45,900 bases of DNA from an uncultured Oscillospiraceae bacterium (GCA_934591635.1 CAKTPI010000012.1:1-45900); one strand, 5' to 3'; positions 33,872 through 44,107 are shown, counted from the stretch's first letter. Translations and numbers: made by a program. The notes: a model not told the origin generated them from the sequence alone.

Positions 33872-34385
33872 TCGCACAGGAAATAAGAACCGCTGTAAGC
33901 AGAAAGAATGAAGTATAGATTTGGCGTTCGGAAAAGTTGTAATTCCGCCAGCAAATAGTAGGGCTTTACACGCTATAAACAAAAGGAAACAGCGGCCGAT
34001 TTGAACTCTTTCGCGATTCGTTAAACACCTGCCAAAAGCCACCCAATCCATTGCGTGCTATCCTATTATGGGTCAAAATATGGGGCAACACCCGACCCTA
34101 GAAACTCCACATCAAGAAATCCAAACTTTCCATCTGCCAAGCAAAAGAAAACGTCCAGAAATCAATCGGTTTCTGGACAAATTTTGGCAACAGTATAATA
34201 AGTTGATACAATGTTACAGTTTAATACAATGCAGCACCTGTCAGTACAATGTAGCATTTCCTTATACTTTGTATCGTTCACATAGCCAAATCGTCTTTTT
34301 ACACGTAAAACATACCGTTTTCAGAACAATTTTAGACCGGTTCTAAACTGAGTGGAAATCGTAACAATGTTATGAAAATATATGA
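33872..34385. other. Gene-free AT-rich segment with repeats and a hairpin
   Basis: No convincing gene. It holds a tandem motif TATGGGTCAA-AA-TATGGGGCAA (34065-34086), a perfect hairpin GTCCAGAAA/TTTCTGGAC (34153-34178) and three TACAATG boxes spaced 18 and 20 bp (34207, 34225, 34245), the last two followed by GCAGCA or TAGCAT. Such clusters resemble recombinase arm sites or plasmid iterons left by a lost element; this is inference. Confidence 0.4.
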
Positions 34386-34429
34386 AAAAGGACTCAGGCT
34401 GGCAGATGTGATTCTGCTGACCTGCGTCC
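34386..34429 (-). terminator. Terminator of the HEPN-like gene
   Basis: Minus-strand stem GGAC-CAGG-GCAGA / TCTGC-CCTG-GTCC with small internal loops, followed by TTTTT; it lies just past the stop. Confidence 0.75.
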
Positions 34430-34433
34430 GTTA

Positions 34434-36086
34434 TTAATAGTTTTCTCCCTTTTCATCGAAAATAGAGGGACCAACAAATTTTCCTGCTGAAAAAACCTTC
34501 TTTGTTTTATTAAGGTCCAGCTGTATTGATTCGCTATCTTTGTATGCAAGTTCTCCCAGATAGATTTCTTGAGGTATATTCTTCTCCGAAATAAATCCTT
34601 GCTGATATGGCGGTGCAAAAGTTCGAAAATATGCTCCCGAGTATTGAAAATAATTATGGTCGATTACTTGCTGGTATTTATCCGAAAGGGCTACTACCGT
34701 TCGTTCCATTCCGTTGCCGTAGCACAAAAAGAATAATTCTCCCGCATGATAATCAACATATTCGCACAACCGATAATAGTCACTAAAAATATTAGCAGAT
34801 GTCATACCCAGTGCAGTTCTTACTTCAGATGAAAGCTTAAGCCCACCAAGCATTAAGAAAAATAGATTTAGTGTTGCATCCCGGATTTTGTCTACCTGCT
34901 CCCAGCTGTGGATATTATGTTTGTGCATATACCCATTGCGAAGGTTGCTATATGAAAACAGTGACTCTCGTATAAATTTTCTGGCTGGATAAGGAATCTC
35001 TGATCTAAAGAGATGTAAATTACCTTTGAAGAAATGCGCAATAGCACCAAGTGATGACTCCGGACTGTCACTCCAACCCGTATGATTAGGACTAAGAAGC
35101 GTCACAGCGGTGGACAAGAATTGCTCTGCCGACTTAAAATATCCCATAGCCACAGAGGTGAGGTCAATCGCTTGTGCATTTTTCATGGAATCATAGAGCC
35201 ATTCAGCTGTAATCAAACTTTCAGCATATTCGGTATTTCCGAGAGTTGCCAAGTATAAACCATCTCGTAAATATTGCGTTTGAATTGCTGAAAAATCCTC
35301 TTTTTTCAACTTCCAAATATATTTCGTACCGTTGTCTTCAAATTCATATTTTATTTCAAGAATACGCTCATACGCCGTGGTCACAAGCGTATTCTTTACA
35401 ACCCGCTTAAAATTCATCTCTGCTGTAGGGGTAAGTGTCTTTATCACAGAATAACCAAAATACTGTTTTATATAGGCAACATAGTTCGTAATAGATTTAT
35501 GGAATCTACCATACTCATCACCGCTAAAGTATTCCTCAAAAAACCATCTAAGTGAAAACGCATTATATCCCCGTCCGGGATCTTTGGCATCATCATTACT
35601 TCCGATAATCTGAGCAAACGCACGATCATACATTAGGTAAATATATTTACATCCAGATGCTGCATATTGGTTCAAAAAATTGGTGACCTCCAAAGGCTCC
35701 TTTCCTCGTACTTTCCAAAACGGACTTTCCTCAGGGTCTTTAAAGAATAACACTTCACCGTTCGAAAGATCCTTTATTGCAAAACGAATTTTGGAAGTTG
35801 CAGACGAAAAACCGTCGAGCGAAATTTCCTCATACTTTCTACCGTAACGATCCAATAGTGTACATATAATAAAATGCAATCCCGAAATTGAGATTTCTTC
35901 CGCAGCAGAAACAGCATTTACATATGTATCATAGTCGTGGCCGCCAAAATCAAATATTGTTTCTTCTTCCATGATCTGCATTCGCGCATCTCTATGAAAC
36001 GAGGAAATCGAACGGGGCTCACGAATATCTCTGATTTTCTGAACAGCTTGATTCAATATAACATTATAATCAAATACAGCTTCCAT
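34434..36086 (-). CDS. Unrecognised 550-residue protein with a HEPN-like R-x4-H motif
   Basis: Low-GC gene, unlike its core neighbours. Not a known family to me. Residues 305-415 look like a HEPN helical bundle: AMGYFKSAEQFLSTAV, then NLRNGYMHKH at 381-390 with the R-x4-H catalytic pattern of HEPN ribonucleases (R383, H388), and IRDATLNLFFLMLGGL as the last helix. Residues 1-300 are mixed alpha/beta with an acidic start, and contain KYIYLMYDRAFAQIIGS and RWFFEEYFSGDEYGRFHKS. The ATG has GGGGGG 8-10 nt upstream. It shares a transcript with the 37-residue hydrophobic peptide upstream. HEPN proteins are common in toxin-antitoxin and anti-phage systems, so a defence role is plausible but unproven; HEPN folds also occur in non-catalytic proteins. 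Confidence 0.6.
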   Translation of the reverse strand: MEAVFDYNVILNQAVQKIRDIREPRSISSFHRDARMQIMEEETIFDFGGHDYDTYVNAVSAAEEISISGLHFIICTLLDRYGRKYEEISLDGFSSATSKIRFAIKDLSNGEVLFFKDPEESPFWKVRGKEPLEVTNFLNQYAASGCKYIYLMYDRAFAQIIGSNDDAKDPGRGYNAFSLRWFFEEYFSGDEYGRFHKSITNYVAYIKQYFGYSVIKTLTPTAEMNFKRVVKNTLVTTAYERILEIKYEFEDNGTKYIWKLKKEDFSAIQTQYLRDGLYLATLGNTEYAESLITAEWLYDSMKNAQAIDLTSVAMGYFKSAEQFLSTAVTLLSPNHTGWSDSPESSLGAIAHFFKGNLHLFRSEIPYPARKFIRESLFSYSNLRNGYMHKHNIHSWEQVDKIRDATLNLFFLMLGGLKLSSEVRTALGMTSANIFSDYYRLCEYVDYHAGELFFLCYGNGMERTVVALSDKYQQVIDHNYFQYSGAYFRTFAPPYQQGFISEKNIPQEIYLGELAYKDSESIQLDLNKTKKVFSAGKFVGPSIFDEKGENY

Positions 36087-36109
36087 AAAAATACCCCCCA
36101 TAAAGCAAA

Positions 36110-36141
36110 CAGGCACATAACCCTTCCGGATTATGTGCCTG
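36110..36141 (-). terminator. Intra-operon hairpin before the HEPN-like gene
   Basis: CAGGCACATAA and TTATGTGCCTG form a perfect 11-bp stem with a 10-nt loop; on the minus strand TTTGCTTTAT follows. It lies between the peptide stop and the SD of the HEPN-like gene and may act as an attenuator or processing site. Confidence 0.65.
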
Positions 36142-36148
36142 GACGCCG

Positions 36149-36262
36149 TTAGCTCTGAACCGGGACATCGAGGTAGTATTTTGCTACCACAGTGCCTGCT
36201 ACAGTCGCAACTGCAACAACAAGGTCCAAAACAAATTTGACGGTCTTAGGATTCACCTTCAT
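36149..36262 (-). CDS. Small hydrophobic peptide, 37 residues
   Basis: GGAGG, a 6-nt spacer and ATG give MKVNPKTVKFVLDLVVAVAT followed by VAGTVVAKYYLDVPVQS: a basic start, one membrane helix and a polar tail. A promoter (36326-36354) lies upstream and a hairpin follows the stop, then the 550-residue HEPN-like gene begins. Size and make-up resemble small membrane toxins or membrane anchors; no family was recognised. The overall arrangement, with good signals at both ends, makes a real gene likely. Confidence 0.7.
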   Translation of the reverse strand: MKVNPKTVKFVLDLVVAVATVAGTVVAKYYLDVPVQS

Positions 36263-36325
36263 GGCGATCCTCCTTAAGAAAGTAGTAGGCATACGCCCCC
36301 AAACCTTCCGTCCAGCGCCAAGAAA

Positions 36326-36354
36326 ATCATATCATAAGCACTCCGTTTTTTCAA
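36326..36354 (-). promoter_or_regulatory. Promoter of the peptide/HEPN-like unit
   Basis: Minus strand TTGAAA, 17-nt spacer, TATGAT; leader of about 60 nt. Confidence 0.6.
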
Positions 36355-36378
36355 CAAAAAAGATGTACTCATTTTGAT

Positions 36379-36660
36379 TCACCCTATATCTTCAGCGCCG
36401 TCTCTCATTACTTCCAGCATCATTCTGCCGCCCAGGCGGAAGCTATTCTGGAACAGCAGGCACTCGGCCATAACCTGAAATTCTCTGACACAGTCTGCAT
36501 ACTTGATAAACAGTTCCTTCTGTACCTCTGTCATGGCTGCCAGCAGTTTATCCTCATTCCGGCTGATCAACTGGAGTAGCTCCTTGTACTCCTTGCCAGA
36601 AGAAGTATCATATTCTGCCGGTTCGATGTTGCCATACCAGAATTCTTCCAAAATGTTCAT
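36379..36660 (-). CDS. DUF6809 family protein
   Basis: 93 residues: MNILEEFWYGNIEPAEYDTS, a helical middle (EVQKELFIKYADCVREFQVM) and the end FRLGGRMMLEVMRDG. This pattern (N-terminal LEEFWYGNI, C-terminal FRLG-R-M-EV) is typical of DUF6809, a small family common on clostridial mobile elements; function unknown. ATG 36660 follows GGAGGGTG; the frame extends 17 codons upstream without an SD. The same strand as the HEPN-like unit, but with its own start region. Confidence 0.8.
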   Translation of the reverse strand: MNILEEFWYGNIEPAEYDTSSGKEYKELLQLISRNEDKLLAAMTEVQKELFIKYADCVREFQVMAECLLFQNSFRLGGRMMLEVMRDGAEDIG

Positions 36661-37001
36661 AACATCACCCTCCACAAAAAGTGTGTGTGATGTTAACTCT
36701 GGCGGCGGCAAATTACAAGCAGGTGTTCTGCCCGAATTTTGACCGTCCTTTTTGTCCTTTCTGTCCCACGGTTATAAAAGAAAACCCGCCTAAGGCTCAG
36801 AGCAGCATCTCAGCCTTAAGCGGGTTTCTATATGGAAAATAATCATTTATCGTTTCTACTCTTATAACGATTGCCGATTTGCTAAGCCCTAGTTTTTCTC
36901 ATCATGGCCGCAGCAAATTCGGGCGCACATCGCGCCGATGGCCGGAAATGTTCGGGAAAAGCCCCGCTTTTCGCAAAATCCTCCCTCGGACGGTGGAAAA
37001 T
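36661..37001. other. Gene-free stretch between DUF6809 and tRNA-fMet
   Basis: Apart from the terminator at 36783-36829, no gene, repeat or RNA was recognised. GC rises again toward the tRNA, which marks the edge of the low-GC segment. Confidence 0.5.
36783..36829. terminator. Bidirectional terminator
   Basis: AAACCCGC and TAAGGCT pair with AGCCTTA and GCGGGTTT, with small bulges, flanked by A and T runs. Confidence 0.75.
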
Positions 37002-37040
37002 AAAAATTACCGTTGTTGATATGGCACCAACAACGGTAAC
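37002..37040 (-). terminator. Terminator of tRNA-fMet
   Basis: Minus-strand stem TTACCGTTGTTG / CAACAACGGTAA around a 10-nt loop, followed by TTTTTATTTT, 6 bp past the tRNA 3' end. Confidence 0.85.
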
Positions 37041-37045
37041 AGATT

Positions 37046-37121
37046 TGGTTGCGGAGGCAGGACTCGAACCTACGACCTCCGGGTTATGAGCCCGACGAGC
37101 TTCCAACTGCTCTACTCCGCG
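37046..37121 (-). tRNA. Initiator tRNA-Met (CAU)
   Basis: A 76-nt cloverleaf with encoded CCA. The anticodon loop is CTCATAA, with GGG/CCC closing the anticodon stem, and the acceptor starts C and ends A (C1-A72 mismatch). These two traits define bacterial initiator tRNA. TTCGAGTC is the T loop. The 3' side borders the low-GC segment, as integrated elements often do, but no direct repeat of the tRNA end was found. Confidence 0.95.
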
Positions 37122-37215
37122 ATATAGGGGAACCCCTTGAGTTCCCGAGTATTATAGCATAGCTTATGGGGCTTGTCAAGGGTTTTTATATGTTTTCAAA
37201 AACATTTTCCCTGGG

Positions 37216-38517
37216 TTACGGTTCCATGCGCTTTTTCATACGGCGGATGCGGGCTTTCAGGTGGCGGCGCTGTTTATGGCGCTGGAATTGGCGGCGCAGG
37301 AGCAGGGTCAGAGCGATCAGCAGGAGAACCCCCAGGGTGATGGCAGGGATACGCAGGGTATTCCACACGGTTGCTGCATCCAGATTTTTGGTAGTCAGAA
37401 GTTCGGAGAGCGTATAGGTCACTCTCGGCTGCGGCGGGCGCTCCAGCTTCAGTGCGGCATCCGGCAGGCGCAGCTCTCCCAGAGAGGCGGAGACGGTGAC
37501 GGTGAGCTTATCCCGCTTTTCCGTTTCCAGGTCAACATTCTCCAGCGCGTAGCGGATGTCTCCCATTGAGAGCCCGGCCGGGATGAGGTAAGACTGCTTT
37601 TGTCCGGATACTGCGGTATAATCCCCCAGATCCAGCCCAGCAGCAATTTGCTCTCCGGAGACGGTGACCCGGGAATAGTGGGAAAAGCCGTAGTCCATCA
37701 GCTTATAGGTATCCCGGTATTTGTCCTCCAGCAAGGGGGATTTCAGGGTGACCGCCACCAGGGTGACATCTCCTTTTTTGACCACGGCAGCAAAGGTGCC
37801 CTGGGCACTGGAGGTCCAGCCGGTTTTGGCCATCTGGACGCCATCGTAGTAGTACTGTCCCCCGGCCAACAGCCGGTTCTTATTCTGGAAGCTGCGGGCA
37901 GAGGAGAGATTGGTAGCGGGGAAGGTGTGGGTGACGGTACTGAAATAGGCGGCGAGTCCTTCCTGCTTCCAGGCAGCGGCGGTAATCAGGGCCATATCAT
38001 AGGCGGTGGTGGCGTGGCTGCTGTCCGGCAGTCCATTGGCATTGGTGAAATTGGTGTGCAGCGCGCCAAGGCTGCGGGCAGTCTCATTCATTTTTTCGGC
38101 AAAGGCATCCAAGCTCCCGGCCACTGCCTCTGCCAGCACGTTGGCGGCATCGTTGGCAGACTCCATGCCAATGGCGTACAGTGCTTCCTCCACAGTAAAC
38201 CGCTCCCCCGGCAGCAGCGAAATATGAGAGGAGGTGCGGGGCACGGCATTGACCGCCGCCTGGGACACGGTAAGGACCTGCGTTGTTTCCAGATTTTGCA
38301 GGGCCAGCAGGGCCGTCATCAGCTTGGTGATGCTGGCGGGATAGAGCACCTGGTGCATGTTTTTCTGATACAGCACCGTCCCGGTGTCCGCGTCCATCAG
38401 CACGGCTGCCTGGGATGCCAGCTCCAGCTCCTCTTCAGCGGTAACCGGAAGCGCCGCCGCAAAGGTCAGCAGGCAGCACAGCAGCATCGACAGCAGGCGG
38501 AAACATTTTTTCTTCAT
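37216..38517 (-). CDS. Serine-type D-Ala-D-Ala carboxypeptidase (penicillin-binding protein, DacA/PBP5 class)
   Basis: 433 residues with a Sec signal peptide (FRLLSMLLCCLLTFAAALPV). It trims the terminal D-Ala from peptidoglycan pentapeptide. The three catalytic motifs are present: S62-x-x-K65 in PASITKLMT, S120-x-N122 in MESANDAAN and K231-T-G in MAKTGWTSSA. A C-terminal beta domain (about 290-370) is followed by a membrane helix (TLGVLLLIALTLLL) and a very basic tail. The family is secure; which of the several paralogues is not. Confidence 0.93.
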   Translation of the reverse strand: MKKKCFRLLSMLLCCLLTFAAALPVTAEEELELASQAAVLMDADTGTVLYQKNMHQVLYPASITKLMTALLALQNLETTQVLTVSQAAVNAVPRTSSHISLLPGERFTVEEALYAIGMESANDAANVLAEAVAGSLDAFAEKMNETARSLGALHTNFTNANGLPDSSHATTAYDMALITAAAWKQEGLAAYFSTVTHTFPATNLSSARSFQNKNRLLAGGQYYYDGVQMAKTGWTSSAQGTFAAVVKKGDVTLVAVTLKSPLLEDKYRDTYKLMDYGFSHYSRVTVSGEQIAAGLDLGDYTAVSGQKQSYLIPAGLSMGDIRYALENVDLETEKRDKLTVTVSASLGELRLPDAALKLERPPQPRVTYTLSELLTTKNLDAATVWNTLRIPAITLGVLLLIALTLLLRRQFQRHKQRRHLKARIRRMKKRMEP

Positions 38518-38561
38518 GGACTCGTGGCTCCCATCAAACGAGAAAATTAAGTAACCCTATT

Positions 38562-38591
38562 ATTATAGTGCAGCAGGCGGAAATCTGTCAA
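38562..38591 (-). promoter_or_regulatory. Promoter of the D-Ala-D-Ala carboxypeptidase gene
   Basis: Minus strand TTGACA, 18-nt spacer, TATAAT: both hexamers perfect. Confidence 0.85.
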
Positions 38592-38652
38592 CACACAATT
38601 TGCAATAAAAGCCAACAGAATGAGCAAAATATAGGAGAAAACGCTGTTTTGG

Positions 38653-38681
38653 TTGACGGAAAAGCGGGATTATGTTATGAT
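38653..38681 (+). promoter_or_regulatory. Promoter of the NifX-FKBP fusion gene
   Basis: TTGACG, 17-nt spacer, TATGAT, 32 bp before the ATG; divergent from the carboxypeptidase promoter. Confidence 0.75.
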
Positions 38682-38713
38682 AGGCGCATATTTGAACAAG
38701 AAGGAGAAACAGC

Positions 38714-39541
38714 ATGAAAATTGCGGTAACCTACGACAATGGCAATGTCTTCCAACATTTTGGAAAAACGGAACAATTTAAAGTATATGAGGTAGCGGAC
38801 GGCAAGGTCGTATCTGGCCAGGTGCTGCCCACCAATGGCACCGGCCATGAGGCGCTGGCAGACTTTCTGAAGGAAAATCAAATTGAGGTTGTGCTTTGCG
38901 GCGGTTTGGGGGACGGCATGCAGGCGGCTCTGAATCTCGTAGGCATTGCAGTGGTATCCGGTCTGGAGGGCAATGCGGATGAAGCAGTGGAAACATTCCT
39001 CAACGGTGCACTGGAATCTGCCGGTGCCAACTGCCAGCATGAGGAAGGCGGCTGCAGCTGCGGCGGGGATTGCGGCGGCTGCGGTGGCGGCTGCTGCCAC
39101 GGCCCCAAGCTGGAGGGGAGAAATGTGGATAAGACCTGCCGGGTGCACTACCGGGGCACCTACAATGACGGCACCCAGTTTGATGCTTCCTATGACCGGG
39201 GAGAGCCTTTGGAATTTGTATGCGGCGCGGGGATGATGATTCCCGGCTTTGACGCTGCCGTGGCAAACATGGAGATCGGTGAGGAAATCGACATTCACCT
39301 GCTGCCGGAGGATGCCTATGGTGAAGCGGATCCCGGTATGATTTTCCCGGTGGAAATTGCGCAGCTTCCCGGCTCCGAGGATTTGACCGTTGGACAGCAG
39401 GTCTACCTGTATAACCAGATGGGCCAGCCCTTCAAGGTAAAGGTGGTAGCCAAGGATGATCGGGAAATCACCTTCGATGCCAACCATGAAATGGCAGGAA
39501 AAGAGCTGAATTTCCACATTCAGCTGCTTTCCGCGGAATAA
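38714..39541 (+). CDS. NifX/NifB-type metallocluster-binding domain fused to an FKBP prolyl isomerase
   Basis: 275 residues. Residues 1-105 match the dinitrogenase iron-molybdenum cofactor domain (MKIAVTYDNGNVFQHFGKTE, VLCGGLGDGMQAAL). Residues 106-130 form a metal-binding-like linker with C107, C114, C116, C120, C123, C127, C128 and H109, H129. Residues 138-275 are a SlyD-like FKBP (VHYRGTYNDGTQFDAS, MIPGFDAAVANMEIGEE, EDAYGEADPG) with an insert-in-flap region. No nitrogenase genes are nearby, so the cluster domain probably handles another Fe-S or Ni/Fe metal. AAGGAG precedes the ATG. Single-gene unit with a terminator at 39601-39637. Confidence 0.85.
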   Translation: MKIAVTYDNGNVFQHFGKTEQFKVYEVADGKVVSGQVLPTNGTGHEALADFLKENQIEVVLCGGLGDGMQAALNLVGIAVVSGLEGNADEAVETFLNGALESAGANCQHEEGGCSCGGDCGGCGGGCCHGPKLEGRNVDKTCRVHYRGTYNDGTQFDASYDRGEPLEFVCGAGMMIPGFDAAVANMEIGEEIDIHLLPEDAYGEADPGMIFPVEIAQLPGSEDLTVGQQVYLYNQMGQPFKVKVVAKDDREITFDANHEMAGKELNFHIQLLSAE

Positions 39542-39618
39542 TTGCCATAAAAAGTCGGCACAAGGTAGCAGCGCATAAGACAGGTTTATAAGGTTTAGAG
39601 AGAACAGCGTGGCGGAAG

Positions 39619-41530
<1,912 letters not shown>

Positions 41531-41908
41531 TTGCACCTTCCTTTTCGTTCAGATTTCCGGGCAGTGCCGCATGAATCTCCCGGAGGAAAGTGCGTGATAT
41601 GACCTATTGCTATTCAGTATATCACAGCAATTTCCGGGATTCCACTGGGCAATGTACCGGGATTCATGGGTAAATTACGGGCAGTTCGCCGGGTCGCACA
41701 GCCGTCCGTGCCAGTCAAGGAATCGGCTTCGCCTCGCTGCGCGTCCTTGACAGGCTCGTTCGCCTGTGCAAATCGGTAATCAAGGCGGCGATGCCGCCAT
41801 TTGCCAATGAAAATCAACTGCGTTCCAAGACTTTTTTAATCTTTCAGCCTAATTATAACAAGAACAAACGTTCGAGTCAATGCGATTCTTAGAGGAAGAG
41901 CAAGCACA

Positions 41909-41928
41909 GCAAGTGTAGCTACACTTGC
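41909..41928. repeat. 20-bp perfect palindrome
   Basis: GCAAGTGTAGCTACACTTGC reads the same on both strands. AAGCACA flanks it on the left. It may be an origin-of-transfer or regulatory palindrome of the mobile element; there is no U run for a terminator. Confidence 0.7.
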
Positions 41929-41996
41929 GAAAAAAGGCGTGGGTTGACCGGGATTTTCTTGCAGTGCAGCAAGCAAATCCGGTGAGTACCCACACC

Positions 41997-42045
41997 GAAA
42001 AAACAGAACGTTCCGGCTGACCGCCGAAACGCCCTGTTTTCATTT
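41997..42045 (-). terminator. Terminator of the lipoprotein operon
   Basis: Minus-strand stem AAAACAG..CGTTTCGGC / GCCGGAACG..CTGTTTT, followed by TTTT. Confidence 0.75.
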
Positions 42046-42090
42046 TTGGGATAGTCCCAAGCCCTTATGTTCGTGAAAAACTACGAAAGC

Positions 42091-42879
42091 TCACCAGCTA
42101 TACTCTGATAACTGGAATGTGTAGGATTCGCCGGGAGTAATGTCATAGATCACAACAGAGTCATCCTTGAATTTATCTCCGGCGCTCAGAGAAGATAGGT
42201 ATATATTGCCGGAGTCTACCAGATAACCCGCACTGTCATACAGCTTATAACTAATCATATCATACCTGGAATCACTGCTCCCGATCTTCTTTTCTCCGGT
42301 AATCGTAATGGTCAGCTGCGGAGAATAGTCTTTGTCAAACTTAAATTCGGCTCCTTGAATTTGGATCACGGATGCCGTACTCCCCATGAAGTCTTTCACT
42401 TTCAGATCGAGCGGAAATGAATCAAACGTCACTTGAACATCTTCAATAGGCAGGCAATACAGCACATCGCAATTTACTTCGTCGAACTGAACTGCGTTTT
42501 CCTTGTACACGGTGAAATAAACCTTCCCGCTTGCGGACGTTCCGGCTTTGATCTCAGCAGCAGGGATTCTCACATTGGCAAGATACTGCTCTCCGGCAGC
42601 TTGGCTGGTATAATAGCTGAAATCATCAGTAGAAACGGACTTTGTACCAGTATAAACCTCTTCATCCTCATCATTTACGATTCGAATATCCACATCGACA
42701 TCGGCTGACAGGGACTTATCATTTTTATCAGCCAAGCCAAAGAAAAGGCTGTAATCACTTGTCCCCTCGTTATACTGGAAAGACCAGCTTTTCAGTGTTT
42801 CAACGCGGGATGCCGACGATCCGCACCCACTCAGCAACAATGCAATTACAAGTCCCCACATAAGAAAGAATCGTTTCAT
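42091..42879 (-). CDS. Lipoprotein of unknown function
   Basis: 262 residues. The lipobox is LLLSGC after a short hydrophobic signal (FFLMWGLVIALLLSG). The mature part is acidic and beta-rich, with two similar beta-sandwich-like segments (YSLFFGLADKNDKSLSADVD, TITITGEKKIGSSDSRYD). It probably sits on the outer face of the membrane and binds a ligand; none is suggested by the sequence. The ATG overlaps the stop of the Cys-rich gene by 4 nt, so the two are co-translated. Confidence 0.75.
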   Translation of the reverse strand: MKRFFLMWGLVIALLLSGCGSSASRVETLKSWSFQYNEGTSDYSLFFGLADKNDKSLSADVDVDIRIVNDEDEEVYTGTKSVSTDDFSYYTSQAAGEQYLANVRIPAAEIKAGTSASGKVYFTVYKENAVQFDEVNCDVLYCLPIEDVQVTFDSFPLDLKVKDFMGSTASVIQIQGAEFKFDKDYSPQLTITITGEKKIGSSDSRYDMISYKLYDSAGYLVDSGNIYLSSLSAGDKFKDDSVVIYDITPGESYTFQLSEYSW

Positions 42880-44030
42880 TTCTGCGTCTCCTTATCTGTC
42901 TGTGCCTTTATTACACGGAACATTTCTTGTTTGAGCAAACGCTTTTTCTTTGGATCCATTGTGCAGTAATTGCGATTGCACTGCTCGCTTAGAAAGCAAG
43001 TCTCGCAGATAAGCTGTTCAACTTCCTGCATAATCAGTTCATCATCACTGGGAAGTTCGTAGGCTTCGATCTTTTGGATGCCTGTCGGGTTACGCAGTCC
43101 GTAGTCAATCAGTTTTCCATTTCCGGTTTTTACATAGCGGTAGACCTCGGCGCAGAACGAAACACTGTCACCAACGGCGCACTCTTCAAAGCCGGATTTG
43201 TCCATCCAGACGTGATCCTCTTTTCCGTCAAACATTGTCCCATCGGTGTACATTCCACTAATGAAGATCCGCTTGAAGCAAATATGTTTTGGCTTAACCT
43301 TCTCAATCTGCCCTTTGAAATGAGACATAACCGCATTGAAAAAGCAGTCAGCAAAGTACGGACGGTGTTTCTTACCCAACGACGCGAATTGAACGTCGAG
43401 ATAATCATTGTAGGAAAATTTCTCCGCTCCAACAACATTACGCTGGGACGCTGGGTCAAAAAGAATGATCCCGCCTTCGTCTAATACGCAATCCTTTTCT
43501 CCATAGTAGATTGCCAAAAGCGATTCTTCATCTGGATACTTGGCAATCAGGGCAGCAGCTTTTTTGAGCCGTTCCTGCCGCTTTTGCCTTTCGCAGCGTT
43601 CGCGCTCCTGCTGCTCCGCAAGAATGCGATCCTCTATGTGTCTGCTTTCGCCTTTTGTCAGCAACGGCGATAAATGGTCAACGCAATCGTAATCCCCATT
43701 TTCCATGCGTGTTTTGAAGCGGACAAGAATCTCTTTCAGTTCCTGAGCAGACAGATACCTCGCCTTGTCAATAGAGCAGCTATGATAACAACCCGTGATT
43801 ATGTTGCCATGCCCATCACCATACATAATGGCGGTATTCCATGGGCAAAAATAGTGCTCTTTCTGGACGAGCCTTCCTCGCTTCAAGCCCTCCTCAAATT
43901 CCGGAAAGACCGCCGGATTGCCACAGCCCTCGTGATCCTCCACCCAAAATCCGGAAGGCCCTTTGTCCGCGTGGCGGATCATCACATTGATTGCATCGAC
44001 CGTAGCCTTTTTCGTTTGTTTGTTATTCAT
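42876..44030 (-). CDS. Cys-rich protein with a C-terminal C-x2-C-x5-C-x4-C cluster, unknown function
   Basis: 384 residues. N-terminal Cys/His positions (C36, H59, C62, C81, H83, C85) surround HYFCPWNTAIMYGDG and GCYHSCSIDKAR. Residues about 135-165 are a charged coiled coil (EQQERERCERQKRQERLKKA). The middle (about 240-320) reads like an OB-fold domain (KHICFKRIFISGMYTDGTMF, DHVWMDKSGFEECAVGD). The end has C342-x2-C345-x5-C351-x4-C356, which could hold zinc or an Fe-S cluster. GGAGG lies 8 nt before the ATG. Lower GC than core genes. First gene of a two-gene unit with the lipoprotein. Not a family I recognise. Confidence 0.7.
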   Translation of the reverse strand: MNNKQTKKATVDAINVMIRHADKGPSGFWVEDHEGCGNPAVFPEFEEGLKRGRLVQKEHYFCPWNTAIMYGDGHGNIITGCYHSCSIDKARYLSAQELKEILVRFKTRMENGDYDCVDHLSPLLTKGESRHIEDRILAEQQERERCERQKRQERLKKAAALIAKYPDEESLLAIYYGEKDCVLDEGGIILFDPASQRNVVGAEKFSYNDYLDVQFASLGKKHRPYFADCFFNAVMSHFKGQIEKVKPKHICFKRIFISGMYTDGTMFDGKEDHVWMDKSGFEECAVGDSVSFCAEVYRYVKTGNGKLIDYGLRNPTGIQKIEAYELPSDDELIMQEVEQLICETCFLSEQCNRNYCTMDPKKKRLLKQEMFRVIKAQTDKETQK

Positions 44031-44107
44031 AACCCAAACCTCCGTTAATAAGTGCCGCCAGACAGCGACCTGACATGTTAACGTGGTCTTTTAGAGTATT
44101 TATAGGA

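Larger units (their letters stand above)
41531..42090. other. Non-coding end region of the recombinase element
   Basis: No reliable gene. It contains the 20-bp palindrome at 41909-41928, a GC-rich stretch at 41660-41790 that can be read as a weak minus-strand frame (ending NLPMNPGTLPSGIPEIAVIY), and the terminator at 41997-42045. This part looks like the remaining right side of a conjugative or mobilisable transposon; transfer genes are absent. Confidence 0.5.

Noticed and set aside
34068..34346. A 92-codon frame in the gap before the HEPN-like gene
   Set aside because: No SD, crosses a hairpin and iteron-like boxes; composition looks non-coding.
41614..42043. Two small minus-strand frames in the end region of the recombinase element
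   Set aside because: No SD; one contains the 20-bp palindrome. They look like non-coding element sequence.
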